Positions 36,766 through 45,522 of a stretch of 64,000 bases of DNA are shown in pieces. Both the position numbers and the translations under genes were made by a program. The stretch spans positions 4,102,501 to 4,166,500 of the forward strand of contig NZ_CP102267.1 of assembly GCF_025148125.1 (NCBI RefSeq). Direction: 5' to 3'. The stretch is from Blautia wexlerae DSM 19850. GTDB lineage: Bacteria; Bacillota; Clostridia; Lachnospirales; Lachnospiraceae. Position 1 is the stretch's first letter, and each line of letters begins with the position of its first letter. The notes under the pieces are model-generated. The model did no database searches. It had not been told where the DNA came from and saw only the letters and a list, made by a program, of their open reading frames with translations.

Positions 36766-38004
36766 TTACTTTTCAATATGTACTGCACCTACTGCGCGGA
36801 TATTCATTGGATATACGTTCTCTTTTCCGGCAAATTCAGAAATATAGGAAACATAGTTCTCTGTTTCTTCTTCCGGCACTACGCACATGATAACACCGGC
36901 AAATCCGCCTCCATGGATACGGCAGATACCTTTGCCCAGTTTCTCAAGGAAGAGATCTGTAAGAGCAAGCGCAACAGAAATCTTCTGCTCTGTATATGCT
37001 TTGATCGGATAGCAGTTCTGAAGTAATTCCCAGGAAGATTTTCCTGATTCACTGAGTAGCTTCAGTACAGTCTCACCATCTTTCTCTTCAACTGCTTTTG
37101 CAGCTCTCTCTACACGTTCGTTCTCTTTGAAGAAATGAATCGCTCTTAAGATTGCTCTGTCATTATCGATCTTATCCATATTTGCAAGCACTTTGTCAAG
37201 AGTTGTCTCACAGAGAAGCTCTGCTCCTGCTGCCTTGGCTGCTTCTTTCATTTCCATAGGGATCTCAGAGTATTCTTCACTTAAATCAGCATGACCTTTT
37301 CCTGTATTAACGATTACAAGATGATGATCATAATCATGGAAAGAGAAGTTTACTTTCTCATATTTTGGATTCTCTCTGTCTGAGAAGTCCAGAAGGATCG
37401 GTCCGCCAACTGCACATGCAAGCTGATCCATTAATCCGGAAGCCTTCAGCCAGTAAACATTCTCAGCATACTGTCCTGCTTTTGCATAGTTGATGTATGT
37501 CATTGCACCATCATTAAAGAAATAATTAATGATGGAACATACCAGCATTTCGAAAGATGCAGAAGAGCTTACACCTGCTGCGCGGATTACATTTGTGGTC
37601 ACATAAGCATCAAAACCGGCTACTTTAAAACCGAATTTCTGAATAGCTTCCACCATACCTGCTACCAGAGATACGGTTCCCTGAGCCTTCGGTACGCTGG
37701 CAAGATCATTGATGTCTACGACAACTTCCTTATCATATCCTTCACTTGTGATACGGATAACACTGCTGTTGTTCGGGTAAGCTGCACCGATGGTATCCAT
37801 GTCAATACTGCCTGCGATTACGCGACCGCCATTATGATCTGTATGGTTTCCGATGATCTCTGTTCTTCCCGGTGCTGTAAAAAATTCTGCTATATCATGA
37901 TGGTAAATTTCTGCGAAATGATCAGCTACAGCCTGAAAACGTGCTGCTGATTTCTCTGCTTCGCCGTAAATACGTGTCAATTCATTTTTATTTGGAATAT
38001 TCAT
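36766..38004 (-). CDS. galK: galactokinase
   Basis: GHMP-family kinase of 412 residues that phosphorylates galactose to galactose-1-phosphate in the Leloir pathway. The substrate motif is GRTEIIGNHTDHNGG near residue 44, a variant of the usual GRxNLIGEHTDYNGG. The ATP loop is NVIRAAGVSSSASFEML near residue 140, and the third GHMP motif is RIHGGGFAGVIMC near residue 375. The ATG at 38004 has GGAGG in front; an upstream frame of 24 residues is rejected. No other Leloir genes are adjacent. A divergent AraC regulator starts 403 bp away and may control it. Confidence 0.94.
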   Translation of the reverse strand: MNIPNKNELTRIYGEAEKSAARFQAVADHFAEIYHHDIAEFFTAPGRTEIIGNHTDHNGGRVIAGSIDMDTIGAAYPNNSSVIRITSEGYDKEVVVDINDLASVPKAQGTVSLVAGMVEAIQKFGFKVAGFDAYVTTNVIRAAGVSSSASFEMLVCSIINYFFNDGAMTYINYAKAGQYAENVYWLKASGLMDQLACAVGGPILLDFSDRENPKYEKVNFSFHDYDHHLVIVNTGKGHADLSEEYSEIPMEMKEAAKAAGAELLCETTLDKVLANMDKIDNDRAILRAIHFFKENERVERAAKAVEEKDGETVLKLLSESGKSSWELLQNCYPIKAYTEQKISVALALTDLFLEKLGKGICRIHGGGFAGVIMCVVPEEETENYVSYISEFAGKENVYPMNIRAVGAVHIEK

Positions 38005-38407
38005 TGTAAAAATCCTCCGTTCATTTTTCCGGTCTGACCGCTGATACATAGTTTTATGAGTACTATGTACTGACAATTTTCACGGTTTACAGTGGCAGTG
38101 CAGGTGTGAAAACCAGCGGCAGACGGGAATATGTGTATGAAAGTTTGGGAGCAGCCTTATCAGCTACACTCTTGAATTAAAGTATACCCTGCTGTGTCAT
38201 AAAATTCCTTGATAATCTAAGGGGAAAATAGTAAAATCTTGCGTTTATATCTATATAAGTGTACAATATATTATATAAGTCATCAACAGCAATTCCGCAT
38301 AACGGTCTTTCTCTGATGCAGCAGGTTGTCTGCAATATTTTCCGGAATTGCTATAAGATAGGATAATTAAAGATCATCATATATTCTCAATGGAGGACGC
38401 ATATATA
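38005..38407. other. 403-bp divergent control region between galK and the AraC gene
   Basis: Holds a perfect 10-bp inverted pair AGCAATTCCG (38289) and CGGAATTGCT (38343) about 45 bp apart; the right arm overlaps the dispersed motif GGAATTGCTATAAG. A second partial dyad, TAGTTTTATGAGTACTATG, sits about 45 bp before galK. Several TATA-rich stretches exist but no unambiguous -35/-10 pair. Confidence 0.5.
38344..38357 (+). repeat. dispersed motif GGAATTGCTATAAG, copy 3
   Basis: Same 14-bp core as at 15048 and 34361, here about 50 bp before the AraC gene and pointing toward it. It also forms the right arm of an inverted pair with AGCAATTCCG at 38289. Confidence 0.55.
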
Positions 38408-39307
38408 ATGGCAGAGATCATAACCGACGGCTCACAGAAAGAACTGAAGAAACATGGCAGTGATGAATTTCCGCTGCTGGTAAGCTATGAGAAACTTTCC
38501 GGCTACAAATCCGGCTCCTTTCTCTGGCACTGGCATCCTGAGATAGAAATCACCCTTGTCCTGGATGGACAGATTCTCTATAAAGTAAACCAGTGTACCT
38601 ACCACATGAAAGCAGGAGATATCCTTCTGGGAAATGCCAATGTACTCCACGCAGGCTTCATGGAAGATATGAAAGACGGCAAATATGTCTCCATCACTTT
38701 TCTGCCAAAGATTATCTATGGTTCCTACGGAAGTATCCTGCGCAGGAAATATGTGGAGCCATTTTTACACAATTTCTCCCTTCCTGCAGTCTACATTGAC
38801 TATTCGCAGCCCTGGCATGAAATTTTTTCCGAATATGTGAGAGAAATCATAACTCTGTATGAAGAGAAAAAGGAATTTTACGAACTGGATATCACCGGAA
38901 CTCTGCAAAAGCTGTGGCGCTGTATGCTGCAGAATCTTCCGGAGAACCTCCCCTATACGGAACACAGCAAACTGGAACGCAACCGTATGCGTGAAATCAT
39001 GGATTATCTGGAACACAATTACATGAACAAAATCCAGATGAAAGATATCGCAGAGGAAATCCACCTCTGCGAGAGCGAATGCAGCCGGTTATTCAAGAGA
39101 TACATGAACGTATCCCTGTTTACATTTCTGCAGGAATACCGGGTGGAACGGAGCCTTGAATTTCTCCTCAGCTCCGACGACAGCATCATGGAAGTCGCCC
39201 AGAAATCCGGCTTCACAGACTCCAACTACTATGCCAAGGTATTCTCCAGAGTAAAGGGCTGCAGCCCGCAGAAATACAGGAAGCAGAATATACGGAAAGA
39301 TATGTGA
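38408..39307 (+). CDS. AraC family transcriptional regulator with cupin sensor domain
   Basis: A 299-residue regulator. The N-terminal half is an AraC-type cupin with FLWHWHPEIEITLVLDGQIL and MKAGDILLGNANVLHAG, which should bind a sugar. The C-terminal half has the two helix-turn-helix motifs: IQMKDIAEEIHLCESECSRL and IMEVAQKSGFTDSNYYAKVF, followed by SRVKGCSPQKYRK. I set the start at 38408 because GGAGGA lies upstream; an earlier ATG at 38390 overlaps that site. It is divergent from galK, suggesting control of galactose use, and convergent with the LysR gene only 18 bp away. Confidence 0.92.
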   Translation: MAEIITDGSQKELKKHGSDEFPLLVSYEKLSGYKSGSFLWHWHPEIEITLVLDGQILYKVNQCTYHMKAGDILLGNANVLHAGFMEDMKDGKYVSITFLPKIIYGSYGSILRRKYVEPFLHNFSLPAVYIDYSQPWHEIFSEYVREIITLYEEKKEFYELDITGTLQKLWRCMLQNLPENLPYTEHSKLERNRMREIMDYLEHNYMNKIQMKDIAEEIHLCESECSRLFKRYMNVSLFTFLQEYRVERSLEFLLSSDDSIMEVAQKSGFTDSNYYAKVFSRVKGCSPQKYRKQNIRKDM

Positions 39308-39325
39308 GATTATATACAGGTTATA

Positions 39326-40261
39326 TTACTCCACAGAAACAGTATTCTGCTCTAGGTATTTCTTCAATGAAGAGACATACAGATTCCCCACCTTACTGAG
39401 GATTGAATTCTTTCTGGTAATATAGCCAATCTCCATGTCGCTGTTCTGGTTCTGCTCATCCCCTTCGAAGGGAATTGCCAGATAGTCACTGCCATTCAGC
39501 TCCTCGCAGATGATTCCGGAACACAGGGTGTAGCCATTGAGTCCTACCATCAGATTCAGCATAGTCGCCCGGTCTGAAGCCTTAACTGTTCTGGAATATT
39601 CATTGGTAGACAGAATCTCCTCTGACAGATAAAAACTGCTCTTATCTCCCTGTTCGAAGGACAAGCAGGGGTATTTAGCCAGCTGGCTGTAGCTGATGGA
39701 TTTCTCATTTGCCAGTGGATGATTTTTCCACAAATATACATATGCCTGACAGTCAATCAAATGATGAAACTCCAGATTCGCAGAGTGGAGAAGCTTTAGC
39801 AGTGCCTTTCTGTTGAAATCACTGAGATAAAGTACTCCCACCTCGCTTTTCATGGTGCTGACGTCACTGATCACATCTGCAGTCTTTGTCTCCCTGATGG
39901 CAAATTCATATTCCGACACATCAAACTTCTGCACCATATCCACGAATGCTTTCACTGCAAAAGAATAATGCTGGGTGGAAACGCCAAATTTCTTCTTATA
40001 GGAACCACCCTCACTGTATTTCTCAACCACACTTTCATACTGTCCGTATATCTGACGGGCATACATCAGAAATTCTGTCCCGTCATTGGTCAGTGTCACA
40101 CCACGACCGCTACGGTTGAATATAATGATTCCAAGCTCCTTCTCAAGCTCCTTCACTGCATTGGTCAGAGAAGGCTGGGAAATATACAACGCCTCCGCAG
40201 CTTTATTTAATGAACCAGTTTCGGAAATTGTGATGATATAATTCATCTGTGTTAGTGTCAT
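39326..40261 (-). CDS. LysR family transcriptional regulator
   Basis: A 311-residue LysR-type regulator. The winged helix at the N-terminus reads MTLTQMNYIITISETGSLNK, AAEALYISQPSLTNAVKELE and IIFNRSGRGVTLTNDG. An effector domain follows from about residue 90. AGGGAGAG precedes the ATG. It lies 188 bp downstream of the glycerate kinase gene on the same strand, so it may regulate that gene, although LysR genes are more often divergent from their targets. Confidence 0.93.
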   Translation of the reverse strand: MTLTQMNYIITISETGSLNKAAEALYISQPSLTNAVKELEKELGIIIFNRSGRGVTLTNDGTEFLMYARQIYGQYESVVEKYSEGGSYKKKFGVSTQHYSFAVKAFVDMVQKFDVSEYEFAIRETKTADVISDVSTMKSEVGVLYLSDFNRKALLKLLHSANLEFHHLIDCQAYVYLWKNHPLANEKSISYSQLAKYPCLSFEQGDKSSFYLSEEILSTNEYSRTVKASDRATMLNLMVGLNGYTLCSGIICEELNGSDYLAIPFEGDEQNQNSDMEIGYITRKNSILSKVGNLYVSSLKKYLEQNTVSVE

Positions 40262-40449
40262 GTTGTCTCTCCCTTACATATCCTTAGATCTTTTAATCAA
40301 CTTTTTTCAAAGTATTTTCTCTGGCTGTAATAATTTTACTATATCATCTGAAGTTTCTCAACATTGCAATTTCTGCAAACAAAAATCTCCTGTGCAGACA
40401 TATCAAATCGATTTCCTATCTGCTTCAGAAGATTTTTTATAAAAAATAA

Positions 40450-41571
40450 TTACAACAGTCTGAATACCTGCTCTGCAGTTGCAGCCATATTTGCTTTTGC
40501 AGTGTCCGGATCCATTGCTTCTTCCAGCGTGGAAATTCCGCGTACAATTGGAAAGAAAGCATCTATTCCTGCTTCATTGCAGGCAACTGCCTCCTTCGTA
40601 ACACTTCCTGCAAATGCAATGATTTTTGCGCCATATTTCCTGCCAAGCTTCGCAACGCCCACCGGGGCTTTTCCCATGGCAGTCTGATGATCCAGACGAC
40701 CTTCCCCTGTCACAACCACATCTGCATCCTTCATCTCATCCTCTATATGGACAGCATCCAGAATAAGCTGTATTCCCGGTGTCAGCTTTCCATCCAGATA
40801 ATTCAGAAATGCAAATCCAAGTCCGCCTGCCGCACCTGCACCAGCTGCATTCTGGTTATCTTTACCAATCACTTTGGCAGTAACCTCTGCATAGTTTTTC
40901 ATGCCTGCATCCAGAACCGGAAGGATATCGGGGGTAACTCCCTTCTGCGGTCCATAGATATATGTAGCTCCCTGAGAACCGCAGAGAGGATTGGTCACAT
41001 CACAGGCAATCCTGAAATTACACTGGGAAAGAAGTTCCTTCTTGTCTGAAATTTCTACAGATGCAATCCTTGCAAGTGCCTGTCCACCTTCCCCTACATC
41101 TTCTCCCTTTTCATCCAGAAATTTATATCCAAAGGCTCTCAGCATTCCCACTCCACCGTCATTAGTGGCGCTTCCGCCAATACCGATAATGAAGTTGCGG
41201 ATACCTCTGCCGATTGCATGAAAGATCAGTTCTCCCACTCCATAGGTGGTAGCGGTCATAGGCTCCTTCTTATCTGAAAGTGTGATACCTGCTGCTGTTG
41301 CCATTTCCATGACTGCGGTATTACTTTCCCTGAGATATCCATAATATGCCTGAACCGGCTCATGATAAGGACCTGTAACTGTCACATCCACACGTTCTCC
41401 CTTCAGACCTTCGATCAGCGCATCCGTAGTTCCCTCTCCACCGTCAGCCAGAGGTTTTACGATCACTTCTGCGTCCTTTTTTGCTGCAAGAATACCTGCT
41501 TTGACAGCCATTCCTGCTTCCATGGAAGTCATACTTCCCTTAAATGAATCAACTGCAACTACAACCTTCAT
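40450..41571 (-). CDS. glycerate kinase (GarK/GlxK family)
   Basis: A 373-residue kinase that phosphorylates D-glycerate (2-phosphoglycerate forming in this family) and links sugar-acid or serine/glyoxylate breakdown to glycolysis. Landmarks are VVVAVDSFKGSMTSMEAG at the start, KPLADGGEGTTDALI, GIGGSATNDGGVGML, GAAGGLGFAFLNYL and VVTGEGRLDHQTAMGKAPVG. The ATG at 41571 is backed by GGAGG. It follows the DUF3783 gene by 28 bp and is probably co-transcribed with it. No sugar-acid dehydratase is adjacent. Confidence 0.95.
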   Translation of the reverse strand: MKVVVAVDSFKGSMTSMEAGMAVKAGILAAKKDAEVIVKPLADGGEGTTDALIEGLKGERVDVTVTGPYHEPVQAYYGYLRESNTAVMEMATAAGITLSDKKEPMTATTYGVGELIFHAIGRGIRNFIIGIGGSATNDGGVGMLRAFGYKFLDEKGEDVGEGGQALARIASVEISDKKELLSQCNFRIACDVTNPLCGSQGATYIYGPQKGVTPDILPVLDAGMKNYAEVTAKVIGKDNQNAAGAGAAGGLGFAFLNYLDGKLTPGIQLILDAVHIEDEMKDADVVVTGEGRLDHQTAMGKAPVGVAKLGRKYGAKIIAFAGSVTKEAVACNEAGIDAFFPIVRGISTLEEAMDPDTAKANMAATAEQVFRLL

Positions 41572-41599
41572 AGCCAAAACCTCCAACTATTTCTATTAT

Positions 41600-41983
41600 T
41601 TAAGACGGGTGATACATATTATGTTCTTTCTCCAGTTCTTTATAAAGCTGCATACAGTTCCAGTTCTGATTATGCTCCGTCAGAACCGCCTTGTAATCCA
41701 CAGGTGTACCTGCTTTCCGCAAGGTATAGAGCACCTGGTCAAACAGATTCCCCGTGATTCCTGCAAGAATCAGCATTTCCTTCTCCATCTGCTCCTGAGG
41801 GATCAGCGCTGATGGAATCTGTACCTGAGAAATCTCTTTCACTCCTGCCAGATATCCGATTGGCTGACTATAGTCCTGAGTTTCTACAGTTTTTAAACGA
41901 ATCTTAAAAGGCAGTAATGCCATCTTTAACTTGCGAAGCTTCTGCTGATCCTGAAAATTTATTAATAAAATAGTTGGTTTCAT
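41600..41983 (-). CDS. DUF3783 domain protein
   Basis: A 127-residue cytoplasmic protein. It starts MKPTILLINFQDQQKLRKLK, has a middle with AGITGNLFDQVLYTLRKAG and ends YKAVLTEHNQNWNCMQLYKE plus LEKEHNMYHP. The KAVLTxxNxxW ending is the recognisable DUF3783 pattern. The function is unknown. AGGAGTG lies before the ATG. It is the first gene of a probable two-gene unit with glycerate kinase. Confidence 0.8.
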   Translation of the reverse strand: MKPTILLINFQDQQKLRKLKMALLPFKIRLKTVETQDYSQPIGYLAGVKEISQVQIPSALIPQEQMEKEMLILAGITGNLFDQVLYTLRKAGTPVDYKAVLTEHNQNWNCMQLYKELEKEHNMYHPS

Positions 41984-42175
41984 ATAAACACTCCTTCTGA
42001 TACAAGTAAGTCCCCACCTACTACTTATTGCTCTTTACAATTGAAGCAGGGTTTTCCTTGATTTGGTTAAATAATTACAACTATTATACCCTCTTCACCC
42101 GCACCTGACAATCATAATAGCCTGCATAGGACTTTTTATGTCACAGGAATATTATAAAATAATTTCCGGCAACGC

Positions 42176-42218
42176 AAAAAAACAGGCTTCGATATCTGTT
42201 TCATCGATGCCTGTTTTT
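42176..42218. terminator. bidirectional terminator hairpin
   Basis: AAAAACAGGC(T)TCGAT pairs with ATCGA(T)GCCTGTTTTT, with T-runs in either direction. It lies in the gap between the DUF3783 gene and the AraC remnant. Confidence 0.8.
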
Positions 42219-42244
42219 CTGTGTTACAATTTGAAGCGGCATGG

Positions 42245-42335
42245 CTTTATCAATTACAAACTATTTCGCAGGATGTTCCTTGAGCATTTCGGAAACACTC
42301 CCACTCAAATAAGAAAACAGCGGGAAATATTGTAA
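42245..42335 (+). pseudogene. C-terminal remnant of an AraC family regulator
   Basis: The frame gives GFINYKLFRRMFLEHFGNTP then TQIRKQREIL, the second helix-turn-helix and tail of an AraC/YesN-type regulator. Everything upstream is missing and a terminator hairpin occupies that place. It ends 76 bp before the first symporter gene, so it is probably the residue of a regulator once linked to that gene. Confidence 0.7.
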
Positions 42336-42411
42336 TTCACACATTATTGTGGTAAAGTATTGTCGTGTTATTTTTCCATATCAGGAAGCGAAAATAAAGA
42401 GGAGGGAACAA

Positions 42412-43635
42412 ATGAAAAAATTCTATTCGTGGTATAAAAAACATATTACCGCAGCAATCTTTACCGGACTGATCCTGGGTATCATTACCGGTCTGTTTCT
42501 GGCAAACCGGTTCGAACCGGTTCTTACCGTCACAAGCCTTATCGGAAGCATTTACATGAATGCCCTGAACATGATGATCTTTCCACTGGTCTTCTGTTCC
42601 ATTATCATGGGTATCTCCAGCATCGGTAATGCCCGCACAACCGGCAAGATCACAGCCGGTGCCATGATCTTTTTCCTGTGCACCACAGCACTTGCCAGCC
42701 TGGCAGGACTGATCATCCCGCGACTGATCCATCTCGGTGAGGGTGTTAAATTCGAGATGGCAACTTCCGACATCCAGGCAACTGAGATGACCAGCATTCT
42801 GGACACCATCAAAAACTTAGTCCCATCCAATCCGGTTGCAGCTTTCGCAAACGGAAATATGCTTCAGGTACTTGTATTCGCAGTCATCGTAGGCTTCACA
42901 CTTATCGCCATCGGCGAAAAGGGTACTGCACTTCTGAAAGTCATCAATTCCTGTAACGAAGTCTGTCTGAAAGTCATCAGCACAGTTATGTACTTCACAC
43001 CTATCGGTGTATTCTGTACTATCGTTCCTGTTGTAGAAGCCAACGGTACAGAAACCATCATTTCACTGGCAACTCAGCTGATCATCCTGTATGTGGCATT
43101 CTTCGGATTTGCCCTGGTCATTTACGGCGGCTCCGTGAAATTCATCGGCAAAGAAAGCCCTGTGAAATTCTTCAAAGCAATGCTTCCTGCAGCTCTGAAC
43201 GCATTCGGAACCTGTTCCAGTTCAGCGACCATTCCGATCAGTAAACAGCGTATGGAAGACGAAATGGGCGTATCCAACAAGATCACAAGTATTGCCATTC
43301 CTCTTGGCGCTACTGTAAACATGGATGCCGTATCCATCCTAATGTCATTCATGATCATGTTCTTCGCCAATGCATGCGGAATTAACGTAAGAATTTCCAT
43401 GATGATCATAATCCTTCTGGCAAACGTACTCCTGTCAGTAGGAACCCCGGGAATCCCGGGCGGTGCCATCGCATCCTTCGCAGCCCTCGCAACTATGGCA
43501 GGCCTGCCGGCAGGTGTTATGGGTGTTTATATCAGTATCAATACACTCTGCGATATGGGTGCTACCTGCGTTAACGTTATTGGCGATATGGCAGGCTGTG
43601 TAGTTCTGAAAGAGAAAATTAAGCTTGAGGATTAA
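42412..43635 (+). CDS. dicarboxylate/amino acid:cation symporter, copy 1
   Basis: A DAACS-family (GltP/DctA-like) transporter of 407 residues that couples Na+ or H+ to uptake of glutamate, aspartate or a dicarboxylate. Several membrane spans are followed by the serine-rich hairpin region GTCSSSATIPISKQRM near residue 270, then IAIPLGATVNMDAVSI (metal/substrate site) and GTPGIPGGAIASFAAL. The ATG at 42412 has GAGGAGGG upstream. The gene is about 97 percent identical to the copy at 55478 over most of its length, but less so in the last 190 bp, where about 25 differences are nearly all synonymous. It converges on the ABC operon and shares its bidirectional terminator. Confidence 0.93.
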   Translation: MKKFYSWYKKHITAAIFTGLILGIITGLFLANRFEPVLTVTSLIGSIYMNALNMMIFPLVFCSIIMGISSIGNARTTGKITAGAMIFFLCTTALASLAGLIIPRLIHLGEGVKFEMATSDIQATEMTSILDTIKNLVPSNPVAAFANGNMLQVLVFAVIVGFTLIAIGEKGTALLKVINSCNEVCLKVISTVMYFTPIGVFCTIVPVVEANGTETIISLATQLIILYVAFFGFALVIYGGSVKFIGKESPVKFFKAMLPAALNAFGTCSSSATIPISKQRMEDEMGVSNKITSIAIPLGATVNMDAVSILMSFMIMFFANACGINVRISMMIIILLANVLLSVGTPGIPGGAIASFAALATMAGLPAGVMGVYISINTLCDMGATCVNVIGDMAGCVVLKEKIKLED

Positions 43636-43649
43636 TACATAAGGAATAC

Positions 43650-43703
43650 AAAAAAGTTGTTGTATCTTTTCATATTGGAAATGAAAAGTACAACAACTTT
43701 TTT
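43650..43703. terminator. bidirectional terminator between symporter 1 and ABC operon 1
   Basis: AAAAAAGTTGTTGTA and TACAACAACTTTTTT are exact inverses, so it serves the symporter on the plus strand and the permease gene on the minus strand. Confidence 0.9.
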
Positions 43704-43704
43704 A

Positions 43705-44538
43705 TCACCCTTTAACAGCTCCGCTCATTAAACCATTCTCTATTTTTTCCTGGAAGAAAATATACGCAATAATTACCGGAATGGTTGTAAGACAAATTCC
43801 TGCCATGCTGGAACTATAATCTGTACTGTATTCTCCAAAAAATGCAAGAAGTCCCATAGAAATAGTACCTTTATCTTTATCAGAAATAAAAATAAGAGGA
43901 AACAACAGGTTATTCCATACCTGTATAAAATTAAAAATTGAAACACTTACAATTCCCGGAACTGACAGTGGCAAAATCATCTTAAAAAATACTTGATAAA
44001 TATTTGCTCCATCAATTACCATCGCTTCTTCTAATTCTGTCGGAATTCCATTCATAAATCCAGTAAGAATCAAAATTGTCATTGGAAAACAAAACGCCGC
44101 ATAAAGCAAAATCAATACCGGATAATTATTCATAATTCCAAGTTTTCCAAAAATATAAGACAACGGAATTAATACCGCCTGAATAGGAATCATCATTCCT
44201 GAAATAAACAGTAAATATATTTTTGATTTTCCGCGAAACTTAAATTTTGCCAGAACATACGATGCCATTGCTCCAAAAAGACCTGATATCGCAAGAGTTC
44301 CAACTGCAAGAATAATTGTATTCAAAAAATATCTTCCTATATTTCCCACATTCCATGCAGTTAAATAATTTTCTATCCGTAATTTCTTAGGTAAAGCAGT
44401 AAATGATGAAAATATTTCCAAATTTCCTTTAAAAGAACAGAAGATTGAAAATACCATCGGATAAATATTGATCAAAGCAACTATAATAAATATCAGAAAT
44501 CCTATATAATACCCTGCGGAATGTTTTTTTGTTTTCAT
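43705..44538 (-). CDS. carbohydrate ABC transporter permease (MalG type), cassette 1
   Basis: A 277-residue permease with six membrane segments. The ATPase-contact EAA loop is EEAMVIDGANIYQVFFKMIL near residues 188-207. It ends in the family-typical GLMSGAVKG. It is the last gene of the GH151-like cassette and lies 12 bp after the MalF-type permease. Codon use is more AT-rich than in the GH32 cassette. No ATPase gene is present, so a shared MsmK-type ATPase elsewhere must energise it. Confidence 0.93.
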   Translation of the reverse strand: MKTKKHSAGYYIGFLIFIIVALINIYPMVFSIFCSFKGNLEIFSSFTALPKKLRIENYLTAWNVGNIGRYFLNTIILAVGTLAISGLFGAMASYVLAKFKFRGKSKIYLLFISGMMIPIQAVLIPLSYIFGKLGIMNNYPVLILLYAAFCFPMTILILTGFMNGIPTELEEAMVIDGANIYQVFFKMILPLSVPGIVSVSIFNFIQVWNNLLFPLIFISDKDKGTISMGLLAFFGEYSTDYSSSMAGICLTTIPVIIAYIFFQEKIENGLMSGAVKG

Positions 44539-44550
44539 GATCTATCCCCC

Positions 44551-45447
44551 CTAATATTCTATGGATTCTTTCTGATTCATAAGTTTCAAACTAAAAATAG
44601 AAACAGCAGCACTTAATACAAAGATGACCGTAGCAATCGCACTTCCAGTTCCATAATGACCATATCTATAAGCTTCATTATACATTAAAAGTGCTGGTAC
44701 AATAGTACAGTTACTGGTTCCTCCTGTAGGTGTCAGAATGTATACAGTATCAAAAATCTTTAATACTCCAGTGATTACCATGATCGTAGACATTTTTAAT
44801 GGTTCCCAAAGCATTGGAATATAAAGATTCCAAATCTTTTTCCAGCCAGTTGCTCCATCTAATTCTCCTGCTTCCAAAACAGAATCCGGTATAGAAGTAA
44901 GACCAGCCAAACAAATGATCATATAATATCCTACACTGGTCCATGTACTGACAACAATCAGACATATCAAAGAAGTTTTAGGATTAACCAGCCACTGCTG
45001 AATATAATTTCCAAGTCCAATTTTAATAAGAAGACTATTCAGAATTCCCTTGTCAGTAGGAAAATAAATAAAATTCCATAACAATGCTACTGCTGTCACT
45101 GATAAAATCATAGGAATAAAAAATGCAGCTTTAAAAAATCTCTGTCCTTTTTTGAAATGATGGATCAGTAATCCAAGTCCAAATCCAATAGGAACCTGCA
45201 AAATAACACTTACAACAACGTAAATAAGAACATTCTGCAACGACTTAAGAAAAACTGCATTATGGAACAGATTACTATAATTCTTAAATCCTACAAATTT
45301 AAGCGGCACCGCCTGAAGCCCAGGCCAGTCATTAAATGAAAAATAGACAGACATAACTACAGGTATCAATTCAAAACAAAGATAGATCAATACTGCAGGT
45401 ATCAAAAATACCGCAATAACTTTCTTATTTTTCCTTATTTTTTCCAA
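44551..45447 (-). CDS. carbohydrate ABC transporter permease (MalF type), cassette 1
   Basis: A 298-residue permease with six membrane segments and EAA loop LEAGELDGATGWKKIWNLYI near residue 195. It starts from TTG at 45447, preceded by GGAGGGG at good spacing; no ATG lies close enough. Between it and the binding-protein gene is a strong hairpin (45481-45513) that probably lowers permease expression relative to the binding protein. Confidence 0.92.
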   Translation of the reverse strand: MEKIRKNKKVIAVFLIPAVLIYLCFELIPVVMSVYFSFNDWPGLQAVPLKFVGFKNYSNLFHNAVFLKSLQNVLIYVVVSVILQVPIGFGLGLLIHHFKKGQRFFKAAFFIPMILSVTAVALLWNFIYFPTDKGILNSLLIKIGLGNYIQQWLVNPKTSLICLIVVSTWTSVGYYMIICLAGLTSIPDSVLEAGELDGATGWKKIWNLYIPMLWEPLKMSTIMVITGVLKIFDTVYILTPTGGTSNCTIVPALLMYNEAYRYGHYGTGSAIATVIFVLSAAVSIFSLKLMNQKESIEY

Positions 45448-45480
45448 AATAACCCCTCCTCTTTTCTATTTTTGAGTAAA

Positions 45481-45513
45481 CAAAAGGAAGGGTGCTCTCC
45501 CCCCTTCCTTTTG
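45481..45513 (-). promoter_or_regulatory. intercistronic hairpin between binding protein and permease, cassette 1
   Basis: CAAAAGGAAGGG and CCCTTCCTTTTG pair as a 12-bp stem 10 bp after the binding-protein stop. The T-run is weak (TTTTGTTT), fitting a partial terminator or mRNA 3'-end protector. Confidence 0.75.
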
Positions 45514-45522
45514 CTTTATCTG

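Noticed and set aside
42138..42244. start of a 65-residue plus-strand protein
   Set aside because: The first half runs through a bidirectional terminator hairpin. Only the last 30 residues resemble a protein family (AraC), so it is treated as a remnant.
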